From Burkholderiales bacterium (GTDB lineage Bacteria > Pseudomonadota > Gammaproteobacteria > Burkholderiales > Burkholderiaceae_C), in the NCBI GenBank assembly GCA_025352345.1, contig JANXTP010000163.1:1-10847 (forward strand): 10,847 nucleotides of DNA. The letters run 5' to 3'. Below the pieces are notes generated by a model. That model was not told the origin of the DNA. It worked only from the letters and a program-made list of their open reading frames with translations, and did no database searches. Shown here one piece after another: positions 1-6,226 of the stretch; position 1 is the stretch's first letter; every line of letters begins with the position of its first letter. Both the position numbers and the translations under genes were made by a program.

Positions 1-11
1 AAAAGCAAGTG

Positions 12-2645
12 ATGAAAGCCACCGACATCCGCCAGACCTTTCTGACCTTCTTCGAATCGAAGGGCCACACCATCGTCACCAGCTCGCCGGTCGTGCCGGG
101 AGACGACCCGACGCTGCTGTTCACCAACGCCGGCATGAACCAGTTCAAGGACGTGTTCCTCGGCTTCGACAAGCGGCCTTACACCCGCGCGACGACCAGC
201 CAAAAATGCATCCGCGCCGGTGGCAAGCACAACGACCTCGACAACGTGGGCTACACCGCACGGCACCACACCTTTTTCGAGATGCTGGGCAACTTCAGCT
301 TCGGCGACTACTTTAAGCAGGACGCGATTGCCTACGCCTGGCAGCTGCTGACCGAGGTCTACAAGCTCCCAAAGGAAAAGCTCTGGGTCACGGTCTACGC
401 CGAAGACGACGAGGCGTATGCCATTTGGAACACGCAAGTGGGGGTGCCGGCCGAGCGCATCGTGCGCATCGGTGACAACAAGGGCGCGCGCTACGCGTCG
501 GACAACTTCTGGATGATGGGCGACACCGGCCCCTGCGGGCCGTGTACCGAGATCTTCTATGACCACGGCCCTCAGGTCGCCGGCGGCCCGCCGGGCTCGC
601 CGAACGAGGACGGCGACCGCTACATCGAGATCTGGAACAACGTCTTTATGCAGTTCAACCGCACCGAAGATGGTGTGATGCACAAGCTGCCGAAGCCCAG
701 CGTCGACACCGGCATGGGCCTGGAACGCATCACCGCGGTGCTGCAGCATGTGCACAGCAATTACGAGATCGACCTGTTCGTGAATCTGCTGGCGGCAGCG
801 AAGCGCGCGGTGGATGCCGCTGGTGCGGTGAATGCTGACAAGGATTCGCCCTCGCTGAAGGTCATCGCCGACCACATCCGCGCCTGCTCGTTCACGATCG
901 TCGACGGCATCATCCCCGGCAACGAAGGCCGTGGCTATGTGCTGCGCCGCATCACGCGCCGCGCGATTCGCCATGGCTACAAACTCGGTGCACGCACGCC
1001 GTTCTTCCACACGCTGGTGGCCGCACTCGCGGTCGAAATGGGCGATGCCTATCCCGAGCTTCGCCAGCAGCAACAGCGCGTCACCGAGGTGCTGAAGCAG
1101 GAGGAGGAACGCTTCTTCCAGACCATCGCGAACGGCATGGAAATCCTGGAAGCGGCGCTGGCCTCACTGCCGAAGAGCGAGGTGCTCAACGGCGATCTGG
1201 CCTTCAAACTGCACGACACCTATGGCTTCCCGCTGGACCTGACGGCGGACGTCTGCCGCGAACGCGGCGTGACGGTGGACAGCGCGGCGTTCGACATCGC
1301 GATGAACCGCCAGCGGGAGCAGGCGCGCGCCGCCGGCAAGTTCAAGATGGCACAGGGCCTCGACTACAGCGGCACGGCCACCACCTTTCATGGCTATGAG
1401 CACCTGGCGCGCGACGGGACCAAGGTCACCGCGATTTATCTCGACGGCAGCGCGGTGCCGACCGCCCGCGCCGGCGACGACGTGGTGATCGTGCTCGACC
1501 AGACACCGTTCTACGCCGAGAGCGGCGGCCAGGTGGGTGACACCGGCGAGCTGCGCAACCCGACCACGCGCGTGCTGGTCGAAGACACGATCAAAGTGCA
1601 GGCCAGTGTGTTCGGCCACCATGGCCGTGTTGTCGAAGGCGAGGTTTCAGTCGGCGACAGCTTCACGGCGCGAGTCGATGGCGAACGCCGCGCGAAGACA
1701 GTACGCAACCATTCAGCGACGCACCTGATGCACAAGGCCTTGCGCGAGGTGCTGGGCGCCCATGTGCAGCAGAAGGGCTCGCTGGTGACGCCTGAGCGCA
1801 CCCGCTTCGACTTCGCCCACAACGCGCCGATGACCGAGGCGCAGATCGTGAAGATCGAGGCATTGGTCAACGCCGAGATCCTGGCCAATGCGGCGACGCA
1901 GGCACGGGTGATGGCGATCGACGACGCGCAGAAGACCGGCGCGATGATGCTGTTCGGCGAGAAGTACGGTGACGAGGTGCGTGTGCTCGACATCGGCAGC
2001 AGCCGCGAGCTGTGCGGCGGCACGCACGTGACGCGCACCGGTGACATCGGGCTTTTCAAGGTGGTCGCCGAAGCGGGCGTGGCGGCGGGCGTGCGGCGCA
2101 TCGAGGCGATCACCGGCGACAACGCGCTGGTGTATCTGCAATCGCTGGAAAGCACGATGAACCAGTTGGCTGGCACGCTGAAAGCCGCCCCGGCCGAGGT
2201 GCCGCATCGCCTCGCACAAGTGCTCGATCAGGTGCGCGCGCTGGAGAAGGAGCTGGTTGCGATCAAGGGCAAGCTTGCCTCATCTCAAGGCGACGAACTG
2301 CTGGCGCAGGCGATTGATGTCGGCGGCGTGAAGGTACTGGCGGCACGCCTCGAAGGGGCCGATGCCAAGGCGCTGCGCGAAACGCTGGACAAGCTGAAGG
2401 ACAAACTGAAGAGCGCGGTCGTGGTGCTCGCCAGCGTCGAGGGCAGCAAGGTTCAATTGGCTGCGGGTGTGACGCCCGACAAGGTCGGCCAAGTGAAAGC
2501 CGGCGAGCTGGTCAACTTCGTCGCGCAGCAGGTCGGCGGAAAGGGCGGCGGCAAGGCCGACATGGCAATGGCAGGCGGCACCGATGCGAGCGGACTGGCC
2601 GCTGCGCTCGCATCGGTCGGCCCGTGGGTGGCCGATCGGCTGTAA
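12..2645 (+). CDS. alaS: Alanyl-tRNA synthetase
   Basis: Cytoplasmic class II aminoacyl-tRNA synthetase that charges tRNA-Ala with alanine and hydrolyses mischarged Ser- and Gly-tRNA-Ala. The product is 877 aa, the usual full length (E. coli AlaRS is 876). The N-terminal catalytic domain begins MKATDIRQTFLTFFESKGH and covers roughly residues 1-460. The editing domain carries the zinc/active-site motif H567-x3-H571 (NHSATH) and C668-GGT-H672, at almost the same spacing as in E. coli. The C-terminal part (about 710-877) contains a charged helical stretch and a glycine-rich GGKGGGKADMA segment typical of the C-Ala domain. I chose ATG at 12 over the GTG at 9 because family members start MK. Only 11 bases precede it, so the ribosome site and promoter cannot be judged. 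No frameshift or missing key residue was seen. Identification is essentially certain. Confidence 0.98.
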   Translation: MKATDIRQTFLTFFESKGHTIVTSSPVVPGDDPTLLFTNAGMNQFKDVFLGFDKRPYTRATTSQKCIRAGGKHNDLDNVGYTARHHTFFEMLGNFSFGDYFKQDAIAYAWQLLTEVYKLPKEKLWVTVYAEDDEAYAIWNTQVGVPAERIVRIGDNKGARYASDNFWMMGDTGPCGPCTEIFYDHGPQVAGGPPGSPNEDGDRYIEIWNNVFMQFNRTEDGVMHKLPKPSVDTGMGLERITAVLQHVHSNYEIDLFVNLLAAAKRAVDAAGAVNADKDSPSLKVIADHIRACSFTIVDGIIPGNEGRGYVLRRITRRAIRHGYKLGARTPFFHTLVAALAVEMGDAYPELRQQQQRVTEVLKQEEERFFQTIANGMEILEAALASLPKSEVLNGDLAFKLHDTYGFPLDLTADVCRERGVTVDSAAFDIAMNRQREQARAAGKFKMAQGLDYSGTATTFHGYEHLARDGTKVTAIYLDGSAVPTARAGDDVVIVLDQTPFYAESGGQVGDTGELRNPTTRVLVEDTIKVQASVFGHHGRVVEGEVSVGDSFTARVDGERRAKTVRNHSATHLMHKALREVLGAHVQQKGSLVTPERTRFDFAHNAPMTEAQIVKIEALVNAEILANAATQARVMAIDDAQKTGAMMLFGEKYGDEVRVLDIGSSRELCGGTHVTRTGDIGLFKVVAEAGVAAGVRRIEAITGDNALVYLQSLESTMNQLAGTLKAAPAEVPHRLAQVLDQVRALEKELVAIKGKLASSQGDELLAQAIDVGGVKVLAARLEGADAKALRETLDKLKDKLKSAVVVLASVEGSKVQLAAGVTPDKVGQVKAGELVNFVAQQVGGKGGGKADMAMAGGTDASGLAAALASVGPWVADRL

Positions 2646-2676
2646 AAAAGCAAACGGGCGCGAAGATCGCGCCCGT
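2644..2676 (-). terminator. Rho-independent terminator ending the puc operon
   Basis: A perfect 10-bp stem (ACGGGCGCGA at 2654-2663 pairing with TCGCGCCCGT at 2667-2676, 3-base loop) is followed on the minus strand by TTGCTTTTTT. It lies past the last minus-strand reading frame (stop at 2712). A smaller 6-bp hairpin (GTCAGC 2694-2699 with GCTGAC 2705-2710) sits between the two. On the plus strand the same stem follows the alaS stop by 8 bases but has no T tract after it, so its main job should be on the minus strand. It may still slow alaS transcripts. Confidence 0.8.
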
Positions 2677-2711
2677 CGCGTCGCCTGACTGGCGTCAGCG
2701 TGTGGCTGACC

Positions 2712-2840
2712 TCACGACGACGAGCCGCCCTTGAGCTTCTTCTCTTGCTCAGCACGCAGGTGCGAGTACTTGAACTGATTCACGATCCAGATGCCGACGA
2801 CGATGAACCACAGCAGGAAAAGAATGCCTTGAACTTTCAT
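2712..2840 (-). CDS. Small single-span membrane protein at the end of the puc operon (42 aa)
   Basis: This short reading frame encodes 42 residues. It starts at ATG 2840, with GAGGT placed 7 bases upstream, and stops with TGA at 2712-2714. Residues 5-20 (GILFLLWFIVVGIWIV) form one strongly hydrophobic helix with two Trp residues. A polar, basic tail (KYSHLRAEQEKKLKGG, then SSS) should lie on the cytoplasmic side by the positive-inside rule. It follows pucC by 118 bp on the same strand and lies just before the operon terminator, so it is probably co-transcribed with the LH2 genes. The membrane span has no His, so it offers no obvious bacteriochlorophyll ligand. By context it could be an accessory or gamma-like antenna subunit or an assembly peptide, since small single-helix subunits are known in some LH1 and LH2 complexes. 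I do not recognise the family, so the function is inference. Confidence 0.72.
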   Translation of the reverse strand: MKVQGILFLLWFIVVGIWIVNQFKYSHLRAEQEKKLKGGSSS

Positions 2841-2888
2841 TCTGGATACCTCGTTGTAATGAGTGATGGGCAACAGTTAGAAAATTAT

Positions 2889-2923
2889 CGTCAAAAACGC
2901 AAACAGCCAGTAGCTTTTTGACG
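2889..2923. repeat. Perfect 9-bp inverted repeat between pucC and the 42-aa gene
   Basis: CGTCAAAAA at 2889-2897 pairs with TTTTTGACG at 2915-2923 around a 17-base loop. It starts 36 bases after the pucC stop in an AT-rich spacer that contrasts with the surrounding GC-rich coding DNA. It could be an mRNA-stabilising or processing hairpin, a weak terminator, or a protein-binding palindrome. The sequence alone does not decide among these. Confidence 0.5.
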
Positions 2924-2958
2924 TTCAACGCCCACGCTTGCCACGGTTTTTTGCGGGA

Positions 2959-4329
2959 TCAAACGGGAACCTGAACTGGATGGCGACGGATGAGCGGCGC
3001 CATCGCGACGATGGTGGCCACCATCAGCACGATCTCGATCGTGTATACCGTCACGTAGCCGGTGGTCGAGGTGGTGTGCGCAGCCACGATGTCGCGGATC
3101 ACGCCCCCCACGGCGATGGCGACACCGGCGCCGGTCGCCTGCACCGCGCCCCAGGCACCAAGCGCCAGGCCGCTCTGGTTCTTGGGTGCCAGGTTCATCG
3201 TCGCGGTCAGCGTGCCGTGGCCGAACAGGCCGGCTCCGAAACCGATCAGCATCACGCCCCCGCCGAACAGCCATTGCGACTGAACCGAGGCTGAAAAGAT
3301 CACTGCGAAGAAGGCTGGAATGCCCAGCAAGGCGCCGGCACTGGCCATCCGAAATGGATCGGCGCCGCGGCTCAGCACCTGCGACGCCAGCGTGAAGCCA
3401 AGCAAGCCGCCGATGGCGAGCGAGGCGGTCAACGCGGTCGTCGAGCCGACGCTCAGGCCGAGGATCTCGCCGCCGAAAGGTTCCAGCAGCACATCTTCCA
3501 TGCTGAATGCCATCGTCCCCAGGCCGACGGCCACCAGGCGCCGCACCGCATCGTCGCCGCGGGTGAACAGCTCCCATGCTTGCCGAAACCCACCTTGCGG
3601 AACGGCGCGGGGCGTGCGACTGCGGCTTTCCTGCTTCCACAGCGCGATCACGTTCAGCACCATGGTGGTCAGCGCCGAGCCCTGGATCACCTGGATCAGC
3701 CGTGCCGGGCTGAAGTCGGCCAGCAGGGCGCCGAACGCCAGCGCGCTGCCGATCATGCCGACCAGCAGCATCACGTACATCAGGCCGACCACCTTGGGCT
3801 GCGATTCGACCGGCGCCAAGTCACAGGCCAGTGCCAATCCAATGGTCTGCGTGGTGTGCATGCCGGCGCCGACCAGCAGGAACGCGATGCCAGCGCCCAG
3901 CCAGCCGAACCAGGCCGGTGCCTGGCTGGCCTGGCCGCCGCCCGACAGCACGAGCAGTGCGAACGGCATGATGGCCAGCCCGCCGAATTGAATCAGCGTG
4001 CCCATCCAGATGTAGGGAACCCGGCGCCAGCCCAGGGCCGAGCGGTGGGTGTCGGAGCGAAAACCGATCAACGCGCGCAGCGGGGCGAACACCAGCGGCA
4101 GCGCAATCATGATCGACACCAGCGAGGCCGGTACCTTCAGCTCGACGATCATGACCCGGTTTAGCGTGCCGATCAGCAGCACCAAGGCCATGCCGACCGA
4201 GACCTGGAACAGCGACAGGCGCAGCAGCCGGGGCAGTGGCAGCTCGGGCGTGGCCGCGTCTGCAAACGGCAAAAAGCGCGGGCCCAGGCTGGCCCACGCA
4301 GAAATCAATTGTTGGCTGATCTGCTTCAC
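2959..4329 (-). CDS. pucC: PucC, BCD-family MFS protein for LH2 assembly
   Basis: A 456-aa polytopic inner-membrane protein of the bacteriochlorophyll-delivery (BCD, PucC/LhaA) branch of the major facilitator superfamily, needed for LH2 antenna assembly in purple bacteria. Its length is normal for the family and hydrophobic segments run throughout, consistent with about 12 spans. Family-typical segments include ALIGFRSDTHRSALGWRRVP (about residues 86-105), GMHTTQTIGLALACDLAP (about 155-172) and GLFGHGTLTATMNLA (about 370-384). The start is GTG at 4329. No ATG or GTG lies in frame upstream before the stop at 4402-4404, and the next good internal start would delete the first helix. No clear Shine-Dalgarno sequence precedes it, so translation may be weak. 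The gene lies 144 bp downstream of pucA, behind a strong terminator, so expression probably depends on read-through or an internal promoter. Family assignment is secure. Confidence 0.95.
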   Translation of the reverse strand: MKQISQQLISAWASLGPRFLPFADAATPELPLPRLLRLSLFQVSVGMALVLLIGTLNRVMIVELKVPASLVSIMIALPLVFAPLRALIGFRSDTHRSALGWRRVPYIWMGTLIQFGGLAIMPFALLVLSGGGQASQAPAWFGWLGAGIAFLLVGAGMHTTQTIGLALACDLAPVESQPKVVGLMYVMLLVGMIGSALAFGALLADFSPARLIQVIQGSALTTMVLNVIALWKQESRSRTPRAVPQGGFRQAWELFTRGDDAVRRLVAVGLGTMAFSMEDVLLEPFGGEILGLSVGSTTALTASLAIGGLLGFTLASQVLSRGADPFRMASAGALLGIPAFFAVIFSASVQSQWLFGGGVMLIGFGAGLFGHGTLTATMNLAPKNQSGLALGAWGAVQATGAGVAIAVGGVIRDIVAAHTTSTTGYVTVYTIEIVLMVATIVAMAPLIRRHPVQVPV

Positions 4330-4420
4330 GTCGACGCAGTAGCGACAGCTAGGCCAGTTGCAAGGAGCACGCGCATGGACGTCAGGCTCGACGGCGGTTC
4401 TTCAGCGTCACCAAGGAGGA

Positions 4421-4456
4421 AGAAAAAAGGTCCGGAAAATAGCGCCTCCGGACCTT
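4421..4456 (-). terminator. Intercistronic terminator/attenuator between pucA and pucC
   Basis: A perfect 10-bp stem (AAGGTCCGGA at 4427-4436 with TCCGGACCTT at 4447-4456, 10-base loop) is followed on the minus strand by a T-rich run (TTTTTTCT ending at 4421). It starts 17 bases past the pucA stop. This has the form of an intrinsic terminator. Partial read-through would keep pucBA mRNA in large excess over pucC, and the stem could also protect the pucBA message from 3' decay. The structure is seen directly; the regulatory role is inferred. Confidence 0.85.
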
Positions 4457-4473
4457 CGCAAAGCGCGTCGAGA

Positions 4474-4683
4474 TTACTTCGGTGCTTCAGCAGGCGCAGC
4501 CGCGGGGGCGGCGACGGCTGCAGGTGCTGTCCGATTGGCAGCGCCGTTGTAGTAAGCCTTCAGCCACGGCGTGTTCGTCACCAACGCGAGGTGAACGGCG
4601 AACGACGAGATGGCGACTGCCGACAGGAAGAGAGGAATGCCCAACTGAGGCCGGACCACCGTCCACATTTTTCCGTAGATCAT
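4474..4683 (-). CDS. pucA: LH2 (B800-850) light-harvesting complex alpha subunit
   Basis: A 69-aa single-helix antenna apoprotein of the intracytoplasmic membrane. The N-terminus MIYGKMWTVVRP matches LH2 alpha chains. His31 (SFAVHLAL) is the B850 bacteriochlorophyll ligand. Tyr44-Tyr45 (KAYYNG) occupy the positions whose aromatic residues hydrogen-bond the B850 acetyl groups, arguing for an 850-nm rather than 820-nm spectral type. After residue 52 comes an Ala/Pro-rich tail (APAAVAAPAAAPAEAPK), making the protein about 15 residues longer than the 53-56 aa of Rhodoblastus or Rhodobacter LH2 alpha. A comparable extension is known in Rubrivivax gelatinosus. The start is ATG 4683, with AAGGAG six bases upstream. 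It lies 18 bases after pucB in the usual beta-alpha order. Identification is certain; the absorption type is inferred. Confidence 0.97.
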   Translation of the reverse strand: MIYGKMWTVVRPQLGIPLFLSAVAISSFAVHLALVTNTPWLKAYYNGAANRTAPAAVAAPAAAPAEAPK

Positions 4684-4701
4684 GTTTGTCTCCTTGTGTG
4701 C

Positions 4702-4851
4702 TCAGTGCAGCCAGGGTGAATAGATGTACGCCAGCAAATGTGCCAGCGCCGCGATGATCCCGAAGATCTGTGTGCCTTGAATCAGATTGCGGTGAATTTC
4801 CTCTGATTCGGCCACCGTCAATCCGGTGATCCCAACTTTGTCGTCTGCCAT
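4702..4851 (-). CDS. pucB: LH2 (B800-850) light-harvesting complex beta subunit
   Basis: A 49-aa antenna beta apoprotein that pairs with PucA to form the LH2 ring. It has a charged N-terminal segment (TVAESEEIHRNLIQGTQ), then one membrane helix ending in SPWLH. His20 is the conserved N-terminal His near the B800 region, and His38 (AALAHLLAYIYSPW) is the B850 ligand. I chose ATG 4851 because AAGGAG lies 8 bases upstream and antenna beta chains begin near this residue. A longer in-frame reading to 4941 adds 30 residues with no family resemblance. This is the first gene of the operon, 18 bases before pucA. The upstream region carries two PpsR-type palindromes, predicting repression under aerobic conditions. 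Confidence 0.97.
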   Translation of the reverse strand: MADDKVGITGLTVAESEEIHRNLIQGTQIFGIIAALAHLLAYIYSPWLH

Positions 4852-4859
4852 AACGTCTT

Positions 4860-4865
4860 CTCCTT
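4860..4865 (-). promoter_or_regulatory. Strong Shine-Dalgarno site of pucB
   Basis: AAGGAG on the minus strand lies 8 bases from ATG 4851. It decides the pucB start against the longer in-frame reading and fits the high translation expected of an antenna gene. Confidence 0.85.
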
Positions 4866-4948
4866 GCAAGAAGTTCTTTTCGTGCTGAACCCGCACGAGG
4901 GTTATTGATGGCCTGCCGGCCAGGAATCGCGTTGCCGCCACCGGTGAG

Positions 4949-4966
4949 TGTAAACATCAATTAACA
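4949..4966. promoter_or_regulatory. PpsR/CrtJ-type operator, proximal site
   Basis: TGT at 4949-4951, twelve bases, then ACA at 4964-4966 match exactly the TGT-N12-ACA palindrome bound by PpsR/CrtJ, the redox- and light-linked repressor of photosynthesis genes in purple bacteria. It lies 98 bp upstream of the pucB start. With the second site it makes a pair separated by exactly 8 bp, the spacing known for cooperative CrtJ binding. The regulator gene itself is not in the window. Confidence 0.8.
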
Positions 4967-4974
4967 CCACCACG

Positions 4975-4992
4975 TGTCAGGTCATGTTGACA
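4975..4992. promoter_or_regulatory. PpsR/CrtJ-type operator, distal site
   Basis: TGTCA at 4975-4979 and TGACA at 4988-4992 are separated by 8 bases, giving an exact TGT-N12-ACA palindrome with extended 5-bp arms. It lies 8 bp beyond the first operator, 123 bp from the pucB start, and overlaps the best -10/-35 candidate, so bound PpsR would block initiation. The motif is seen directly; the function is inferred from the family. Confidence 0.82.
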
Positions 4993-5011
4993 CAACTGGT
5001 GAACTTGTCAA
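4983..5011 (-). promoter_or_regulatory. Candidate puc promoter
   Basis: A consensus TTGACA -35 (5011-5006 on the minus strand) is followed after 16-17 bases by CAACAT or AACATG, only a weak -10 match. It overlaps the distal PpsR palindrome and would give a leader of roughly 125 bases before pucB. The -35 is good but the -10 is poor, so the position is tentative. Confidence 0.3.
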
Positions 5012-5097
5012 TCAAAAGTTCCCCGACACCGCGCTGCGAAATCCCAACACGCGTGATCGGCGGCAGGCGCGTCGTTGAACTGAACCGCTTCTCGGCA

Positions 5098-5625
5098 CTA
5101 CACGAGTCCCAGGCCACCGGCCAGCGCGCCCAGCCCTACCATCCACAGCGGGCTGATTCGGGTGCGCAAGGCCAGCGTGACCGTCAAGGCAAGCAACACC
5201 CAGGCGCCGGGCTGCTGCCGAAAGGGTTGGGTCAGCACCCAACTGGTGGCTGCAAGCAGGCCCAGCGTCAGCGGCGCCATGCCGGCAGTGAAGGCGCGCA
5301 CGCCCAGCGTGTCGCGACGGGCCTGGCCCCAGCGCGTGGCCCACAGCGTCAGCAAGGTCGATGGCAGCAGGATGCCGCTCATCGTCGCCAGCGCGCCGAG
5401 CGGGCCGGCCACGTTCCAGCCCAGCACTGCGACAAACAGCAGGTTCGGTCCGGGTGCGGCCTGGGCCAAGGCGATCGAGGCGGTGAACTGGCTGTCGCTG
5501 ATCCAGCCGTGTTCGGTCACCAGGTAGCGGTGCATGTCGGGTGCGGTGGTGATCGCCCCGCCGATCGCCAGCAGACTGAGCAGCAGGAAGTGGCCGAACA
5601 GGCCGAGCAGGTCGGCCGGACTCAT
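5098..5625 (-). CDS. chrA: Short-chain chromate-transporter (CHR family) protein, second of a pair
   Basis: A 175-aa inner-membrane protein with a single CHR domain. Its signature is SIALAQAAPGPNLLFVAVLG, with the family's PGP motif, and an upstream conserved segment LLLSLLAIGGAITTAPDMHR. Several hydrophobic segments follow to the C-terminus (LWMVGLGALAGGLGLV). CHR proteins export chromate, usually by sulfate-linked antiport; short-chain members are about half size and work as tandem pairs in some bacteria. The start at ATG 5625 is supported by GAGGAG 9 bases upstream, which overlaps the stop of the partner gene; a longer in-frame reading to 5667 lacks such support. The gap to the partner is 13 bp, so the two should be co-translated. 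The substrate is inferred from the family only. The gene ends about 250 bp upstream of pucB and is unlikely to have a photosynthetic role. Confidence 0.88.
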   Translation of the reverse strand: MSPADLLGLFGHFLLLSLLAIGGAITTAPDMHRYLVTEHGWISDSQFTASIALAQAAPGPNLLFVAVLGWNVAGPLGALATMSGILLPSTLLTLWATRWGQARRDTLGVRAFTAGMAPLTLGLLAATSWVLTQPFRQQPGAWVLLALTVTLALRTRISPLWMVGLGALAGGLGLV

Positions 5626-5638
5626 CGCCGTGAACTCC

Positions 5639-6226
5639 TCATGGAAGACGTCGCCACGCCAAGGCAATCGCCAGTGAGCCGAGTCCGGCGATCACCCACA
5701 GCAGCGACCAGTGCAGCAGCGTCACCGCCACGGTGGTTGCCGCCGCGAAGCCGAGGCCAGTGATCGCGCCGAGTGCGTTGCTGCGCAAGGTCGGCAGCAG
5801 CTTCAGCGCGGTGGCGAACACCAACCCGGCGGCCACCACGCCCATGCCGCGCAGCGCGCCGCTCACTGCCGGGTGGTTGTCATAGTGGCCGTACAGCGAG
5901 GCCAGCACCAGCACCAGCACGATCACCAGCGGCAGGGCCAGCATGCCAGCGAGTGCCGACATCGCGCCGCGCACGCCGAACCAGCGGTCGCCGAGCATCA
6001 TCGACAGGTTGACGATGTTCGGCCCGGGCAACACCTGGGCCACCGACAGCAACTCGATGAACTGGTCTCGCGTCAACCAACGTTTGCGCTCGACCAGCTC
6101 GCGCTGTGCCACGGCCAGCACGCCGCCGAAACCCTGCACGGCCAACCAGGTGAAGGTGAAGAACAGGTCGGCGTTCGACCGCGGTGCTGCCGGCGCCGAT
6201 GCGGGCGGCGCAGTGTCTGGGCTCAG
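5639..6226 (-). CDS. chrA: Short-chain chromate-transporter (CHR family) protein, first of a pair
   Basis: An inner-membrane single CHR-domain protein, about 195 aa, partner of the next gene. Conserved segments are DLFFTFTWLAVQGFGGVLAV (first helix), REVER-like RELVERKRWLTRDQF, and SVAQVLPGPNIVNLSMMLGD with the PGP motif. The C-terminal half is hydrophobic and ends WRRLP. The start is a puzzle: there is no ATG or GTG ahead of the first helix. The frame can begin at CTG 6226, preceded by AAGG, giving LSPDTAPPAS and overlapping the upstream dehydrogenase stop by 4 bases (CTGA). Otherwise it begins at TTG 6145, which would cut the first helix. I favour 6226. The tandem organisation matches known short-chain CHR pairs that function as heterodimers. 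The CHR assignment is firm; the exact start is not. Confidence 0.82.
   Translation of the reverse strand: MSPDTAPPASAPAAPRSNADLFFTFTWLAVQGFGGVLAVAQRELVERKRWLTRDQFIELLSVAQVLPGPNIVNLSMMLGDRWFGVRGAMSALAGMLALPLVIVLVLVLASLYGHYDNHPAVSGALRGMGVVAAGLVFATALKLLPTLRSNALGAITGLGFAAATTVAVTLLHWSLLWVIAGLGSLAIALAWRRLP

Noticed and set aside
1164..2219. Several long minus-strand reading frames opposite alaS (up to 221 codons)
   Set aside because: They lie wholly within the intact alaS gene, have no ribosome sites or recognisable domains, and arise from codon bias in GC-rich DNA.
2891..4297. Long frames overlapping pucC on both strands
   Set aside because: pucC is a full-length, unmistakable family member; the other frames show low-complexity Arg/Ala/His-rich products typical of shadow frames.
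4326..4376. A 16-codon leader peptide before pucC (ATG 4376, stop overlapping the pucC GTG)
   Set aside because: The overlap is suggestive, but there is no ribosome site, no regulatory codon run and no hydrophobic or basic pattern; it is too short to support.
4852..4941. N-terminal extension of PucB by 30 residues
   Set aside because: The internal ATG at 4851 has an AAGGAG site and gives the normal 49-aa antenna protein; the extension runs through the untranslated leader.
5098..6226. The ChrA pair as one long ChrA broken by a frameshift
   Set aside because: Each half carries its own PGP signature and its own start region, the second has a clear Shine-Dalgarno sequence, and tandem short-chain CHR pairs are a known arrangement.
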